Source of the DNA: Oscillospiraceae bacterium | GTDB taxonomy: Bacteria; Bacillota; Clostridia; Oscillospirales; Oscillospiraceae | Direction of reading: 5' to 3' | Assembly (NCBI GenBank): GCA_022800665.1 | Contig: JAAWQS010000014.1 | Location: forward strand, 1-45,036 | DNA length: 45,036 nucleotides | Part shown: one piece after another, positions 14,899 through 24,000 of the stretch | Position numbering within the stretch: the stretch's first letter is position 1 | Layout of the letters: every line of letters begins with the position of its first letter | Program-made: the position numbers and the translations under genes | The notes under the pieces: generated by a model | Told to the model about the DNA's origin: nothing | Seen by the model: the letters and a program-made list of their open reading frames with translations, nothing else | Databases searched by the model: none

Positions 14899-16398
14899 TT
14901 ACCGGACCGACTCCACAAACCGCAGAAATGCAGCCTGTCCCTCCTCGGTGCGCTTAAACACGCCCGCATGTTCCAGAACCTTGGCAAACACGTGGCCGAT
15001 CTCCTGCTGCAAAATCCCGTCCACCGTATCCGCGGTAAACGTGTACTTCTGCCGCAGCTCCTCCGCCCAGGGCGCGTGCTTGGACAGCTCCTCATCCTGG
15101 GCCGGGTCGCCGCCGCTGACCAGCATCTCTCCCAGCCGGGCCATCTCGGTCTTCAGCCGGGCGGGCAGTACCGCCAGACCCATGACTTCAATCAGGCCGA
15201 TGTTCTCTTTCTTAATGTGGTGCAGCTCCTGGTGGGGGTGATAGACCCCCAGAGGATACGCATCTGTGGTGATATTGTTGCGTAGCACCAGGTCCAGCTC
15301 GAATTTGCCGTCCCGCATCCGGGCAATGGGGGTGATGGTGTTGTGGGGCTCGCCGTCCGTCTCCGCGTACACAAAGACGGCGGGGTCGCTGTACCCGCGC
15401 CAGGCGGCGAGGATTTTGTCCGCCAGCTCCACCAGCCGCCCGCTGTCCTGACAGCGGATGCGCAGCACGCTCATGGGCCATTTCACCAGTCCGGCCTCCA
15501 CGTCCTCGAAACCGGGGAAGGAGACTGTCCGCTCTATGGGGGCCTTCTCCATGGCGAAGGTATACCGTCCGCCCTGGAAGTGGTCGTGGCTGAGGATGGA
15601 GCCGCCCACAATGGGCAGATCCGCGTTGGAACCCACAAAGTAGTGGGGGAACTGCCGCACAAAGTCCAGCAGCTTCCGGAACGCCGCACGGTCGATTTTC
15701 ATGGGCGTGTGCCGCTTGTTCAAGCAGATGCAGTGCTCATTGTAATAGACATAGGGGGAATACTGGAAGAACCAGTCCGCCCCGTCGATGGTGATGGGAA
15801 TGATGCGGTGGTTCCGGCGGGCGGGGTGGTCCAGCCGCCCGCTGTAGCCCTCGTTCTCACAGCAGAGCTGGCACTTGGGGTACCCGCCCTGGGGGGCGGA
15901 CTTGGCGGCGGCAATCGCCTTGGGGTCCTTCTCCGGCTTGGAGAGATTGATGGTAATATCCAGATCGCCGTATTCGGTGGCTGTGATCCACTTCACATCC
16001 TTGGCGATGCGGTAGGCCCGGATGTAGTCCGTGTCCTGGCTGAGCTGATAGTACCAGTCCGTGGCCAGGGCGGGGTTGTCCCGGTACAGGTGGCGGAACT
16101 GGGAGATGACCAGGCTGGGCCGGGGGGTCAGCACACCCATCAAGGCGGTGTCCAGCAGGTCCCGGCTCACCGGCCCGCCGTCGATTTTTCCCTCCCGGAC
16201 GGCGTAATCCACCAGTCCGCCCAGAATCTCCTCCAAAGGCAGCTCGGCGGCGTCCTCCGGCTCCTCATAGCTGGAAATGCCCATCTCATGCAGCAGGCTG
16301 TTGATTACCCAGATCCGGTCCTCCGGCGCGGTCATACCCCTGCGGATGCCGTAGTCCGCCAGGGCCGCGATGTACTTGGAAACAGATGTATCCTTCAT
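14899..16398 (-). CDS. galT: UDP-glucose--hexose-1-phosphate uridylyltransferase (class II)
   Basis: The 499-residue protein is a class II (Firmicutes-type) GalT. It shows the N-terminal helical region, the Cys-containing stretch YPKCQLCCENEGYSGR, and the nucleotidyl-transfer His motif in GGSILSHDHFQGG, plus late family motifs GVYHPHQELHHIKKENIGLI. It exchanges UMP between UDP-glucose and galactose-1-phosphate in the Leloir pathway. ATG 16398 follows AAGGAGACAAGACA. It lies 12 bp downstream of galK in the same operon. galE is not in the window. The length is normal for this class. Confidence 0.95.
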   Translation of the reverse strand: MKDTSVSKYIAALADYGIRRGMTAPEDRIWVINSLLHEMGISSYEEPEDAAELPLEEILGGLVDYAVREGKIDGGPVSRDLLDTALMGVLTPRPSLVISQFRHLYRDNPALATDWYYQLSQDTDYIRAYRIAKDVKWITATEYGDLDITINLSKPEKDPKAIAAAKSAPQGGYPKCQLCCENEGYSGRLDHPARRNHRIIPITIDGADWFFQYSPYVYYNEHCICLNKRHTPMKIDRAAFRKLLDFVRQFPHYFVGSNADLPIVGGSILSHDHFQGGRYTFAMEKAPIERTVSFPGFEDVEAGLVKWPMSVLRIRCQDSGRLVELADKILAAWRGYSDPAVFVYAETDGEPHNTITPIARMRDGKFELDLVLRNNITTDAYPLGVYHPHQELHHIKKENIGLIEVMGLAVLPARLKTEMARLGEMLVSGGDPAQDEELSKHAPWAEELRQKYTFTADTVDGILQQEIGHVFAKVLEHAGVFKRTEEGQAAFLRFVESVR

Positions 16399-16410
16399 TG
16401 TCTTGTCTCC

Positions 16411-17685
16411 TTACGCTAATCTGATGCCGCCCACCGGACGGATGGTCAGCACATGGCAGGATTTGGCCCCCAGGACCTTCTCCATCTCCGTCTGGAAACG
16501 CACCAGCATGTCCAGCGGGACAAAAGCCTGGATGGTCCCCGCAAAGCCGCCGCCGTGGACGCGGCACGCGCCCCGGCCCTCCAGCAGCCGCTCGCACAGA
16601 GCCAGAGCCAGAGCCACCTCCTGGTGGTGGGTGTACCCGGCAGGGGCCACGTTCTGCAGGAACCGCCAGCTGGACAGGCCCGAATGCTTCACCAGCTGCA
16701 GGAAGCCCTCAAAATCGCCCTGCTTCAGCGCGGCGGCCTGTCCCGCCACACGGCGGTTCTCTTCGTACACATGGATGGCCCGCAGCGCGGCCCGGTCGCC
16801 GGCCTTCCGGCGCAGCTCCGGCAGGGCGGTGAAAAAGTCGGCCTCCGGCACCTCCCGCAGCACGTTCTTGCCAAAGTAAGCGCAGACCTCCTTCAGCTCC
16901 TGCGTAACGGCGGCGTACTCGCCTGTGAGGTCCGCGTGGTCCGCGCCGCTGTCGATGATGCACAGCGCATGTCCGGCGGAGGAGAAGTCGAAGTCCAGCC
17001 GCTCCACCACGGGGCTGGCGTTGTCCTGGAAGTCGATTGTCACCATGCCGCCCACAGAGGAGGCCATCTGGTCCAGCAGGCCGCTGGGCTTGCCGAAAAA
17101 GACGTTCTCCGCATACTGCCCGGTCTGGGCAATGCGGGCGGGGGAGCACTGGCCGTCAAAGAACAGCTCGTTGAAGATATTGCCCAGCAGCACCTCGAAA
17201 GCGGCGCTGGAGCTGAGGCCGCTGCCCTTGAAGACAGTGGAGGTGGTGTAGGCGTTGAAGCCCTCCAGCTTACAGCCCTGGCTCTGGAACCAGGCGGCTA
17301 CGCCGCGGATGAGGGCGGCGGAGGTGTTGCGCTCCTCCTCCCGGACCTCCAGGCTGTCCAGCTCCACAATGTCCATGGGGAAGCCCTCGCTCTGGATGCG
17401 GATGACGTCCTCCCCATTGGGAGCCGCCGCTGCAATAACGTCCAGGTCGATGCTGCCGGCCAGCACCAGGCCATGCTGGTGGTCGGTGTGGTTGCCGCAG
17501 ATCTCCGTGCGGCCCGGCGCGGAGAAAACGGCGGCCTGGGCACAGGGGCCAAAGGTTTCGGTCAGGCCCGCCAGAAGGCTGCGGTAGCGGTTGATCTGGC
17601 TTGGCAGCTGCTGGGGGGAGTAGAGCCTGGAGAGCGCCTGCTCCAGTTGTTGAAAATCAGTCTCCGGTGAAAATTGATATCCCAT
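16411..17685 (-). CDS. galK: Galactokinase
   Basis: The 424-residue GHMP kinase has the galactokinase signature GRTEICGNHTDHQHG, the ATP-binding motif GSGLSSSAAFEVLLG and the third GHMP motif near GGGFAGTIQAFV. The catalytic Asp region NHTDHQ and the conserved LDQMASSVGG are present. It phosphorylates galactose at C1 with ATP. The start at 17685 has an excellent AGGAGG seven bases upstream. It is first in the galK-galT operon, and the promoter region between it and the AraC gene carries an inverted repeat likely bound by that regulator. Confidence 0.96.
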   Translation of the reverse strand: MGYQFSPETDFQQLEQALSRLYSPQQLPSQINRYRSLLAGLTETFGPCAQAAVFSAPGRTEICGNHTDHQHGLVLAGSIDLDVIAAAAPNGEDVIRIQSEGFPMDIVELDSLEVREEERNTSAALIRGVAAWFQSQGCKLEGFNAYTTSTVFKGSGLSSSAAFEVLLGNIFNELFFDGQCSPARIAQTGQYAENVFFGKPSGLLDQMASSVGGMVTIDFQDNASPVVERLDFDFSSAGHALCIIDSGADHADLTGEYAAVTQELKEVCAYFGKNVLREVPEADFFTALPELRRKAGDRAALRAIHVYEENRRVAGQAAALKQGDFEGFLQLVKHSGLSSWRFLQNVAPAGYTHHQEVALALALCERLLEGRGACRVHGGGFAGTIQAFVPLDMLVRFQTEMEKVLGAKSCHVLTIRPVGGIRLA

Positions 17686-17731
17686 AGCGCCTCCTGAAAA
17701 ATCCTTATGAATTAGAGTGGTTCATACCTGC

Positions 17732-17779
17732 ATTATAGATTCTTTCACCTTACATGAACATGGATTTTTCATCCATGTT
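17732..17779 (-). promoter_or_regulatory. galK promoter with AraC-type dyad operator
   Basis: A minus-strand TATAAT (17737-17732) lacks a good -35. Just upstream lies a 9-bp dyad AACATGGAT-N5-ATCCATGTT (17757-17779), close to where an activator would sit. A weak -35 plus adjoining dyad suggests activation by the neighbouring AraC protein. The dyad also lies 14 bp past the araC stop, but lacks a U tract, so a terminator role is less likely. Confidence 0.55.
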
Positions 17780-17793
17780 TTACATCTTTTTTG

Positions 17794-18654
17794 TCAAACT
17801 GTCTCCTCCTCTTCCCTGCCGGTCCGGACCTGCTGGGCAAACTGCCTGGGGGAGAGGCCCTTGACGTCCTTGAATGCCCGGGAAAAATAGAAGGGGTCTT
17901 CAAACCCCACGGACGTCGCCACCTCCTGGATGGAGCAGTTGGTGGCGGACAGCAGCGCGCAGGCCCGTTCGATGCGGTATTCCAGCAGAAACCGCTTTGG
18001 AGAGATTTGGAACCGCTTCACAAAGCGTCTGTACAGGCTGGAGTGGCTCACCGCAGCGTATGCGGCCAGGCCCTCCACTGTGATGGGCTCCTCATAGTGG
18101 TTGATGATGTACTCTGCCGCCATCTGGGCGCAGTCGGAGGCATCCTCCCTGCTGTCGGGCTTGGCTTTGGCGGTGCGGGTCAGGAAAGACAGCAGACTGT
18201 ACAGACGCGAGGTCATCTCCAGTTCCTCCCACATGGCGGCGCCGTAGCTCTGGTACACGCCTTCCAGCAGGCGGCGGATCTCCTCGCTGTCCCGGCCCCG
18301 GAAGACCGGTTCATCCGGGGTAAAGTCGGTGCGGGACACGCAGGCGGCGGCGTCCAGGCCGCTGAAGCCTACCCAGACATACTCCCATGGCTCTTGACTG
18401 TCGGCGCAGTAATGGATTGTCGTGTCCGGGTAGACTAAAAAGGTATCTCCAGCGCTCAGCTCATACCGTTTGTCCCGGCACAAATACACGCCCCTGCCGC
18501 TCAGGATGTGGTGCAGCAGGAAGTGGTTGCGCACACCAGGTCCCCAGCCGTAGCATGGCGGACACTGTTGACAGCCCGTATTCTGGACATAGAGTGATGC
18601 CGTCCGGCGTTCCAGTTTCATGGAATGTTTATAAATGGTACTCTGTTCGTTCAT
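17794..18654 (-). CDS. AraC family regulator of galactose genes
   Basis: The 286-residue protein has an N-terminal cupin-type sensor domain (HFLLHHILSGRGVYLCRDKR; AGDTFLVYPDTTIHYCADS) and a C-terminal double helix-turn-helix AraC domain (EPITVEGLAAYAAVSHSSLY with RRF; then CSIQEVATSVGFEDPFYFSR). The start at ATG 18654 has GAGGAGGGGAG upstream; the frame extends further but without support. Position before galK-galT with a dyad between suggests a sugar-responsive activator, as with RafR/MsmR/MelR relatives. The inducer may be an alpha- or beta-galactoside, which is inference. It has its own promoter at 18738-18767. Confidence 0.9.
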   Translation of the reverse strand: MNEQSTIYKHSMKLERRTASLYVQNTGCQQCPPCYGWGPGVRNHFLLHHILSGRGVYLCRDKRYELSAGDTFLVYPDTTIHYCADSQEPWEYVWVGFSGLDAAACVSRTDFTPDEPVFRGRDSEEIRRLLEGVYQSYGAAMWEELEMTSRLYSLLSFLTRTAKAKPDSREDASDCAQMAAEYIINHYEEPITVEGLAAYAAVSHSSLYRRFVKRFQISPKRFLLEYRIERACALLSATNCSIQEVATSVGFEDPFYFSRAFKDVKGLSPRQFAQQVRTGREEEETV

Positions 18655-18737
18655 TGACAGCTCCCCTCCTCCTCTCAGATTGCCTGCCCGGGCTGCGGGC
18701 AGCGGGAAGCCGTAAGGGGCGCTTCCCATTGGAATTC

Positions 18738-18767
18738 ATTATACATGAATCTACAGCCTCTTGTCCA
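18738..18767 (-). promoter_or_regulatory. Promoter of the AraC gene
   Basis: Minus-strand TGGACA (18767-18762), 18-bp spacer, TATAAT (18743-18738). The intergenic stretch 18655-18969 holds this promoter and the divergent his promoter; I see no other gene in it. Confidence 0.65.
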
Positions 18768-18905
18768 CAATTTATGTGAATTTTGACGGATAAACTTGAA
18801 AATTTTCCGTTATTCACGGACGCCTTTCCGATAATTTGTACAAAATGACAGGAAAATTTTACATTGTCCCGAAAAATATCATCCAAGTTTACGGGCCGCT
18901 CTTTA

Positions 18906-18934
18906 TTGACTTTTTGAGTATGCCGTGCTACCAT
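18906..18934 (+). promoter_or_regulatory. Candidate promoter of the his operon
   Basis: TTGACT (18906-18911), 17-bp spacer, TACCAT (18929-18934), ~35 bp before the first gene. A TAAAGT at 18937-18942 is an alternative -10. The repeated TGCTA words here (18925-18938) could be part of an operator for the TrpR-like regulator. Confidence 0.45.
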
Positions 18935-18969
18935 GCTAAAGTATAAAAGCGATGAAAGGGGCCAATGCT

Positions 18970-19260
18970 GTGGACATATTTCATTCGGAGGGCGCACAGA
19001 TGCTGATTCAGGCGGTTCTCGCCCTGCGGACCGAGGAGGAGTGCAGGGCTTTTCTGGAGGACCTGATGACCGGAAAGGAAATTCAGGACTGCGCCCAGCG
19101 TCTGCTGGTGGCCAGCCTGCTGCGCAAGGGCATGGTTTACAGCCAGATTGCCAATGCTACCGGGGCCAGCAGCGCAACCATCAGCCGCGTCAACCGCTGC
19201 TATACCTACGGGACCGGCGGGTACCAGACGGCCTTGGACCGCCTGCCGGGGACGGATTGA
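18970..19260 (+). CDS. YerC/YecD-family TrpR-like repressor (HisR-type)
   Basis: The ~96-residue protein is all-helical and belongs to the TrpR-like YerC/YecD family: EECRAFLEDLMTGKEIQDCA, QRLLVASLLRKGMVYSQIA, and the recognition region NATGASSATISRVNRCYTYG. The family was predicted by comparative genomics to repress histidine genes in Firmicutes (HisR), and here it heads a complete his operon. I favour GTG 18970 because AAAGGGG lies 8-9 bp upstream; ATG 18952 in the same frame is the alternative. It probably senses histidine as co-repressor, by analogy with TrpR. The hisZ start follows 61 bp after its stop. Confidence 0.88.
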   Translation: MDIFHSEGAQMLIQAVLALRTEEECRAFLEDLMTGKEIQDCAQRLLVASLLRKGMVYSQIANATGASSATISRVNRCYTYGTGGYQTALDRLPGTD

Positions 19261-19321
19261 CAGCTCTCATACGATTCCCTGAAAAACAATGCACGATCAC
19301 AATGATATGGAGGATTTCTAT

Positions 19322-20416
19322 ATGGACACCATACTCCGCCCCGATGAGCGGGCCGGACTCGCCCTGCGGGAGCTGTACCACCGCCGGGGCTACCAGCCCT
19401 ACCGCATGAGCAAATTCGAGGCTTATGACCTCTATGTGCGCAACAAAAGTTTTCTGGTCAGTGAGAACGTCATCACCTTCACCGACACCGACGGCCAACT
19501 GATGGCCCTCAAGCCGGACGTCACCCTCTCCATCGTGAAGAACGCGCCCCCCGCCGGCGGCGCGCTCCAGAAGGTGTACTACCACGAAAACGTCTACCGC
19601 ACCTCCCCCGCCGCCATGGGCTTCCAGGAGATCATGCAGACTGGACTGGAGTGTACCGGCTCCCTGGACCTCTATGCCATGGGCGAGGTGCTGGCCCTGG
19701 CCGCCGAGAGCATGTCGCTGCTCAACCGCGGGGATTACCTGCTGGACCTGGGGCATATGGGCTTTGTCACCGGTCTGCTGGAGGGGCAGGAGGACAGCGT
19801 GCGAAAAGAACTGCTCGCGGAGATTGGCCGGAAGAACGCCCCCGCCATCCGCACCGCCTGCGCCCAGGCGGGCATCGGCCACAGCCTGTCGGAAGCCCTC
19901 TGCAGCCTTGCGCTGCTCTACGGCCCGCCGGACGAGGCGCTGCCCCAGCTGAAAAATCTGCCGGACCGGAGCGGCGTGCAGTCCTCCCTGGAGGAGCTGG
20001 AGAGCCTGTGCGCTCTCCTGAAAGACCGGGGCCTTGCGGAGAACCTGCGTCTGGATTTCTCTATTGTCAACGATATGAGCTACTATAACGGCGTCATTTT
20101 CCGCGGCTATCTGCCGGGACTGCCCAGCGGCGTCCTGGCGGGGGGGCGATACGACAACCTGCTGCGACGCATGGGCAAGCAGGGCGGCGCAATCGGCTTT
20201 GCCGTCTACCTGGACCAGCTGGAGCGGCTGGAGAAGGCGGGGGAGCTTGACGTGGATACGCTGCTGCTCTACCGCGCCGGGGACGACCCTGCCGCCGTGG
20301 CCCGGCTGGCGGACTCGCTGGCGGAGCAGGGGAAGACGGTCCGTGTGGAGCGGAACATCCCCCAGGGCCTGCGGTACCGGGAGACGGTCCGGTTTGGAGA
20401 AGGAGGACAGGGGTAA
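19322..20416 (+). CDS. hisZ: ATP phosphoribosyltransferase regulatory subunit
   Basis: The 364-residue protein is a HisRS paralogue without tRNA charging capacity. It shows class II aaRS-like motifs (MALKPDVTLSIVKN as motif 2 region; RLDFSIVNDMSYYNGVIFRG; GVLAGGRYDNLLRRMG as motif 3) but only a short C-terminus. HisZ pairs with the short HisG to form the active, histidine-feedback-inhibited enzyme. ATG 19322 has GGAGG at 7 bp; ATG 19289 in frame lacks a site. Its stop overlaps the hisG start (TAATG), so the two subunits are made together. Confidence 0.93.
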   Translation: MDTILRPDERAGLALRELYHRRGYQPYRMSKFEAYDLYVRNKSFLVSENVITFTDTDGQLMALKPDVTLSIVKNAPPAGGALQKVYYHENVYRTSPAAMGFQEIMQTGLECTGSLDLYAMGEVLALAAESMSLLNRGDYLLDLGHMGFVTGLLEGQEDSVRKELLAEIGRKNAPAIRTACAQAGIGHSLSEALCSLALLYGPPDEALPQLKNLPDRSGVQSSLEELESLCALLKDRGLAENLRLDFSIVNDMSYYNGVIFRGYLPGLPSGVLAGGRYDNLLRRMGKQGGAIGFAVYLDQLERLEKAGELDVDTLLLYRAGDDPAAVARLADSLAEQGKTVRVERNIPQGLRYRETVRFGEGGQG

Positions 20417-21051
20417 TGGAAATGATTCATATTGCGCTGCCGAAAGGGCGGCTGGGGGAAAAGGTCTACGCCCGGTTCAAAGCCGCCGGGTATCCTTGCC
20501 CCGCCATTGAGGAGGAGAACCGGAAGCTGATTTTTGAAAATCCGGAGGCAGGGGTCTGCTATTTCTGGGTGAAGCCGTCGGACGTGGCCATCTATGTGGA
20601 GCGGGGCGCGGCGGATGTGGGCGTGGCGGGCCGGGACATCCTGCTGGAGTACGCGCCGGACGTGTATGAACTGGCAGATTTGGGATTGGGCAAGTGCCGG
20701 ATGTGCGTGGCGGCTAAGAAGGATTTCCGGGACAACCCGGACCGGACGCTGCGGGTCGCCACGAAATTCCCCCATATCGCCGCCCGCTACTACAGCGCCC
20801 ACAGCCGGCAGATTGATATTATCAAGCTCAACGGCTCCATTGAAATTGCCCCGATTCTGGGGCTGAGCGACGTGATCGTGGACATTGTGGAGACCGGAAA
20901 AACGCTGCTGGAGAACAATCTGGAGCCGCGGGAGACCATTGTGCCCATCAGTGCGCGGCTGATCGCCAACAAGGTCGGCTATAAGTTCAAGCACGACCAG
21001 ATTTCACAGCTGTGCCAAAAGGCGGCGGAGCCGCTCCAGACAAAGATATGA
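20416..21051 (+). CDS. hisG: ATP phosphoribosyltransferase, short-form catalytic subunit
   Basis: At 211 residues this is the short HisG that needs HisZ. It begins MEMIHIALPKGRLGEKVYAR, has the PRPP-binding segment DVIVDIVETGKTLLENNL with ETG(K/R)T, and lacks the regulatory C-terminal domain of long HisG. It catalyses the first step, ATP + PRPP to phosphoribosyl-ATP. The start codon overlaps the hisZ stop. Confidence 0.96.
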   Translation: MEMIHIALPKGRLGEKVYARFKAAGYPCPAIEEENRKLIFENPEAGVCYFWVKPSDVAIYVERGAADVGVAGRDILLEYAPDVYELADLGLGKCRMCVAAKKDFRDNPDRTLRVATKFPHIAARYYSAHSRQIDIIKLNGSIEIAPILGLSDVIVDIVETGKTLLENNLEPRETIVPISARLIANKVGYKFKHDQISQLCQKAAEPLQTKI

Positions 21052-21061
21052 GGTGTTTCCT

Positions 21062-22348
21062 ATGATACGTTTACTCAACGCAGGCGAGGTTTCGCTATCG
21101 GAGATTTTAGCCCGCACGGAGGACAAGCGGGACATAGCCGGTACAGTCTCGGCTATTCTGGCGGACGTACGGCAGAACGGCGACGCCGCTCTCCGCCGGT
21201 ATACCAAAGAGTTCGACGGCGCGGAGCCGGACGCCCTGGAGGTTCCCGCCGACCGGCTGGACCAGGCTCTGGCCGGACTGGACAGGGACCTGCGTGCGGT
21301 TCTGGAGGAGGCGGCGGAGAATATCCGCGCCTTCCACCGCCGCCAGATTCGCAGTGATTTTATCATCAGCGAAAAGAACGGCGTTATCCTGGGCCAGAAG
21401 ATCACCCCCATCAATCGGGCCGCCCTCTATATCCCCGGCGGCACCGCCGCCTATCCCTCCACCGTGCTCATGAACTGTATTCCCGCCAAGCTGGCCGGAT
21501 GCCGGGAGATTGTGATGGTTTCGCCCCCCACCTGCGGCGGGGACATCAACCCGGTGATTCTGGCCGCCGCCCGGCTGGCGGGGGTGGACCGGGTCTTCCG
21601 CTGCGGCGGTGCGCAGGCCGTCGCGGCCCTGGCCTACGGCACGGAGACAGTGCCGCAGGCGGACAAGATTGTCGGTCCCGGCAACGCCTTTGTGGCGGAG
21701 GCCAAGCGGCAGGTTTACGGTCAGGTGGGCATCGACGTCATCGCCGGCCCCAGCGAGATCCTGGTGGTGGCGGACGGAAACAGCAATCCCCGGCACGTTG
21801 CCGCCGACATGCTCAGCCAGGCGGAGCACGACCGCAGCGCCAGCGCGGTGTTGGCGACGGACTCCCCGGCCCTGGCGGAGGCAGTCCGTACAGAGCTGGA
21901 ACGCCAGCTGTCCCTGCTGCCCCGCGAGGAGATTGCCCGCGCGTCCATCGAGGCCAACGGGAAAATCATTCTGACGGGTACGATTCCGGAGGCAATTGAG
22001 ATTGCCAACGCCCTGGCGCCGGAGCATCTGGAGCTGTGCGTGGACAATCCCTTCGACTATCTGGACCAGGTAAAAAACGCAGGTTCTATTTTTATGGGGC
22101 GCCACTGTCCGGAGGCGTTGGGCGACTATTTTGCCGGTCCCAACCACACCCTGCCCACCAACGGCGCGGCCCGGTATGCCAGTCCGCTGTCCGTGGACGA
22201 CTTCATCAAAAAATCCCAGTTTACCTATTACACCGGCCCCGCTCTGTCCGCCGCCGCCGGCAAGATTGCCGCGTTTGCCCGGCAGGAGGGTCTGGAGGGC
22301 CATGCCCGGAGCGTACAATCCCGGTTTGAGGAGGAGACAGAAGTATGA
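21062..22348 (+). CDS. hisD: Histidinol dehydrogenase
   Basis: The 428-residue enzyme has the NAD/zinc site signatures: IPGGTAAYPSTVLMN, IVGPGNAFVAEAKRQVYG, IAGPSEILVVADG, the zinc His in QAEHDRSASAVL and GPNHTLPTNGAARYASPLSV. It oxidises histidinol to histidine in two NAD-dependent steps. ATG 21062 was preferred over GTG 21053 because TGAGGTG is six bases upstream. It follows hisG by 10 bp and overlaps hisC (ATGA). Confidence 0.97.
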   Translation: MIRLLNAGEVSLSEILARTEDKRDIAGTVSAILADVRQNGDAALRRYTKEFDGAEPDALEVPADRLDQALAGLDRDLRAVLEEAAENIRAFHRRQIRSDFIISEKNGVILGQKITPINRAALYIPGGTAAYPSTVLMNCIPAKLAGCREIVMVSPPTCGGDINPVILAAARLAGVDRVFRCGGAQAVAALAYGTETVPQADKIVGPGNAFVAEAKRQVYGQVGIDVIAGPSEILVVADGNSNPRHVAADMLSQAEHDRSASAVLATDSPALAEAVRTELERQLSLLPREEIARASIEANGKIILTGTIPEAIEIANALAPEHLELCVDNPFDYLDQVKNAGSIFMGRHCPEALGDYFAGPNHTLPTNGAARYASPLSVDDFIKKSQFTYYTGPALSAAAGKIAAFARQEGLEGHARSVQSRFEEETEV

Positions 22349-23409
22349 GCCGTTTTATGAGCAGGCGTTTTGACGGCCTGGAGGCGTACGTCCCCGGCGA
22401 ACAGCCCCAGGATATGCAATATGTGAAGCTGAACACCAATGAATCCCCCTTTCCGCCGTCCCCGGCGGTATTCGCCGCGCTGAACGACTCCGAGACGGCG
22501 CGCCTGAATCTGTACCCGGACCCGGAGGGCCGGGTCCTGCGGCAGAAGCTGGCCGCGCTGTACGGCGTGGATATGGAGAACGTATTTCTGGCGAACGGTT
22601 CCGACGAACTGCTGAACTTCTTTTTCATGGCCTTCTGCGACCAGGAGCGGCCTGTGGCCTTTCCGTCCGTGAGCTACGGATTTTACCCTGTCTATGCCAG
22701 CCTGTACAATCTGCCCCGCGCGGAAATTCCTTTGCATGAAGGCTTCCGGCTGGAACCGGCGGACTACTGCGGTATCCGTAAAAACATCGTCATTGCCAAC
22801 CCCAACGCCCCCACGGGCCGGACCGTCAGCGTAGCGGAAATTGAGGAGATTGTCCGAACAAATCCGGACCACGCAGTCCTTATTGACGAGGCGTACATCG
22901 ACTTCGGCGGCGAGAGTTGCGTGGGGCTGGTGTCGAAATACGAGAACCTGCTGGTGGGACAGACCTTCTCCAAGTTCCGCTCCCTGGCTGGCGGACGGCT
23001 GGGCTACGCCATCGGCAGCCGGACGTTGATTGAAGACCTGGATAAGATCAAATATTCCACCAACTCCTACAACATCAACCGTCTGACAATGGCGGCGGCG
23101 GCCGCTGCCATCGACAGCAACGACTACTATGTCCAAAACAGCAGAATCATCCAGGAAAACCGCGCCTATACGGCCGCCGGACTGGAGGAGCTGGGTTTCG
23201 AGACACTGCCCAGCAAGGCTAACTTTATTTTCACCCGCTGTCCCCAGGTGGAGGGCGGCAGGCTCTACCGAAGCCTGAAGGCAAAGGGCGTCCTGGTCCG
23301 GCGCTGGGATAAGCCGGAGATTTCGGATTACTGCCGTGTTACCATCGGGAACCGGGAGCAGATGGACATTTTCCTGGAAAAAGTCCGGGAAATTCTGAAG
23401 GAGGGATAA
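22345..23409 (+). CDS. hisC: Histidinol-phosphate aminotransferase
   Basis: The 354-residue fold-type I PLP enzyme shows KLNTNESPFPPSPAV at the N-terminus, IVIANPNAPTGR, IDEAYIDFGG and the PLP Lys in TFSKFRSLAGGRLGYAIG. It transaminates imidazole-acetol phosphate. Its ATG overlaps the hisD stop (ATGA). Length and motifs are standard. Confidence 0.96.
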   Translation: MSRFMSRRFDGLEAYVPGEQPQDMQYVKLNTNESPFPPSPAVFAALNDSETARLNLYPDPEGRVLRQKLAALYGVDMENVFLANGSDELLNFFFMAFCDQERPVAFPSVSYGFYPVYASLYNLPRAEIPLHEGFRLEPADYCGIRKNIVIANPNAPTGRTVSVAEIEEIVRTNPDHAVLIDEAYIDFGGESCVGLVSKYENLLVGQTFSKFRSLAGGRLGYAIGSRTLIEDLDKIKYSTNSYNINRLTMAAAAAAIDSNDYYVQNSRIIQENRAYTAAGLEELGFETLPSKANFIFTRCPQVEGGRLYRSLKAKGVLVRRWDKPEISDYCRVTIGNREQMDIFLEKVREILKEG

Positions 23410-23410
23410 C

Positions 23411-23998
23411 ATGCGCACCGCCACACTGAACCGCAGAACAGCGGAGACCGAGATCGCCCTGACCCTGGACCTGGACGGCGTTGGGACCAGTCAAGTGGAC
23501 ACTGGCTGCGGTTTTCTGGACCACATGCTGACCCTCTTTGCCCGCCACGGGCGTTTTGATCTACAGGTTTCCTGCAAAGGCGACACCTATGTGGACGACC
23601 ACCACACCGTGGAGGATATCGGTATTTGCTTGGGGGATGCTTTCGCGCAGACGCTGGGGGAAAAGCGGGGCATCCGGCGTTACGGCTCCGCGATTCTGCC
23701 GATGGATGAGGCGTTGATTCTGACAGCCGTTGACAGCAGCGGCAGGGGAATGCTATGCTATGAGATGAACATTCCCACAGAGAAGGTGGGGACCTTCGAC
23801 ACGGAGCTGACAGAGGAATTTCTGCTGGCTTTCACCCGCCGGTCGGGCATGACGCTGCACGTCCGGCAGCTGGCAGGGACCAACAGCCACCATATTATTG
23901 AGGGCGTGTTCAAGAGTCTGGCCCGCACGCTGCGGGAGGCCGTCTCCATTGACCCCGATTTTGCGGATGAAATCCCCTCGACGAAGGGGGTGCTGTAG
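23411..23998 (+). CDS. hisB: Imidazoleglycerol-phosphate dehydratase
   Basis: This is the monofunctional 195-residue IGPD. It carries the His-rich manganese motifs DTGCGFLDHMLTLFARHG and YVDDHHTVEDIGICLG, and again in the second half SHHIIEGVFKSLAR. There is no histidinol-phosphatase domain; that activity comes from the PHP protein at the operon end. ATG 23411 follows GAAGGAGGGATAAC, one base after the hisC stop. Confidence 0.97.
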   Translation: MRTATLNRRTAETEIALTLDLDGVGTSQVDTGCGFLDHMLTLFARHGRFDLQVSCKGDTYVDDHHTVEDIGICLGDAFAQTLGEKRGIRRYGSAILPMDEALILTAVDSSGRGMLCYEMNIPTEKVGTFDTELTEEFLLAFTRRSGMTLHVRQLAGTNSHHIIEGVFKSLARTLREAVSIDPDFADEIPSTKGVL

Positions 23999-24000
23999 GC

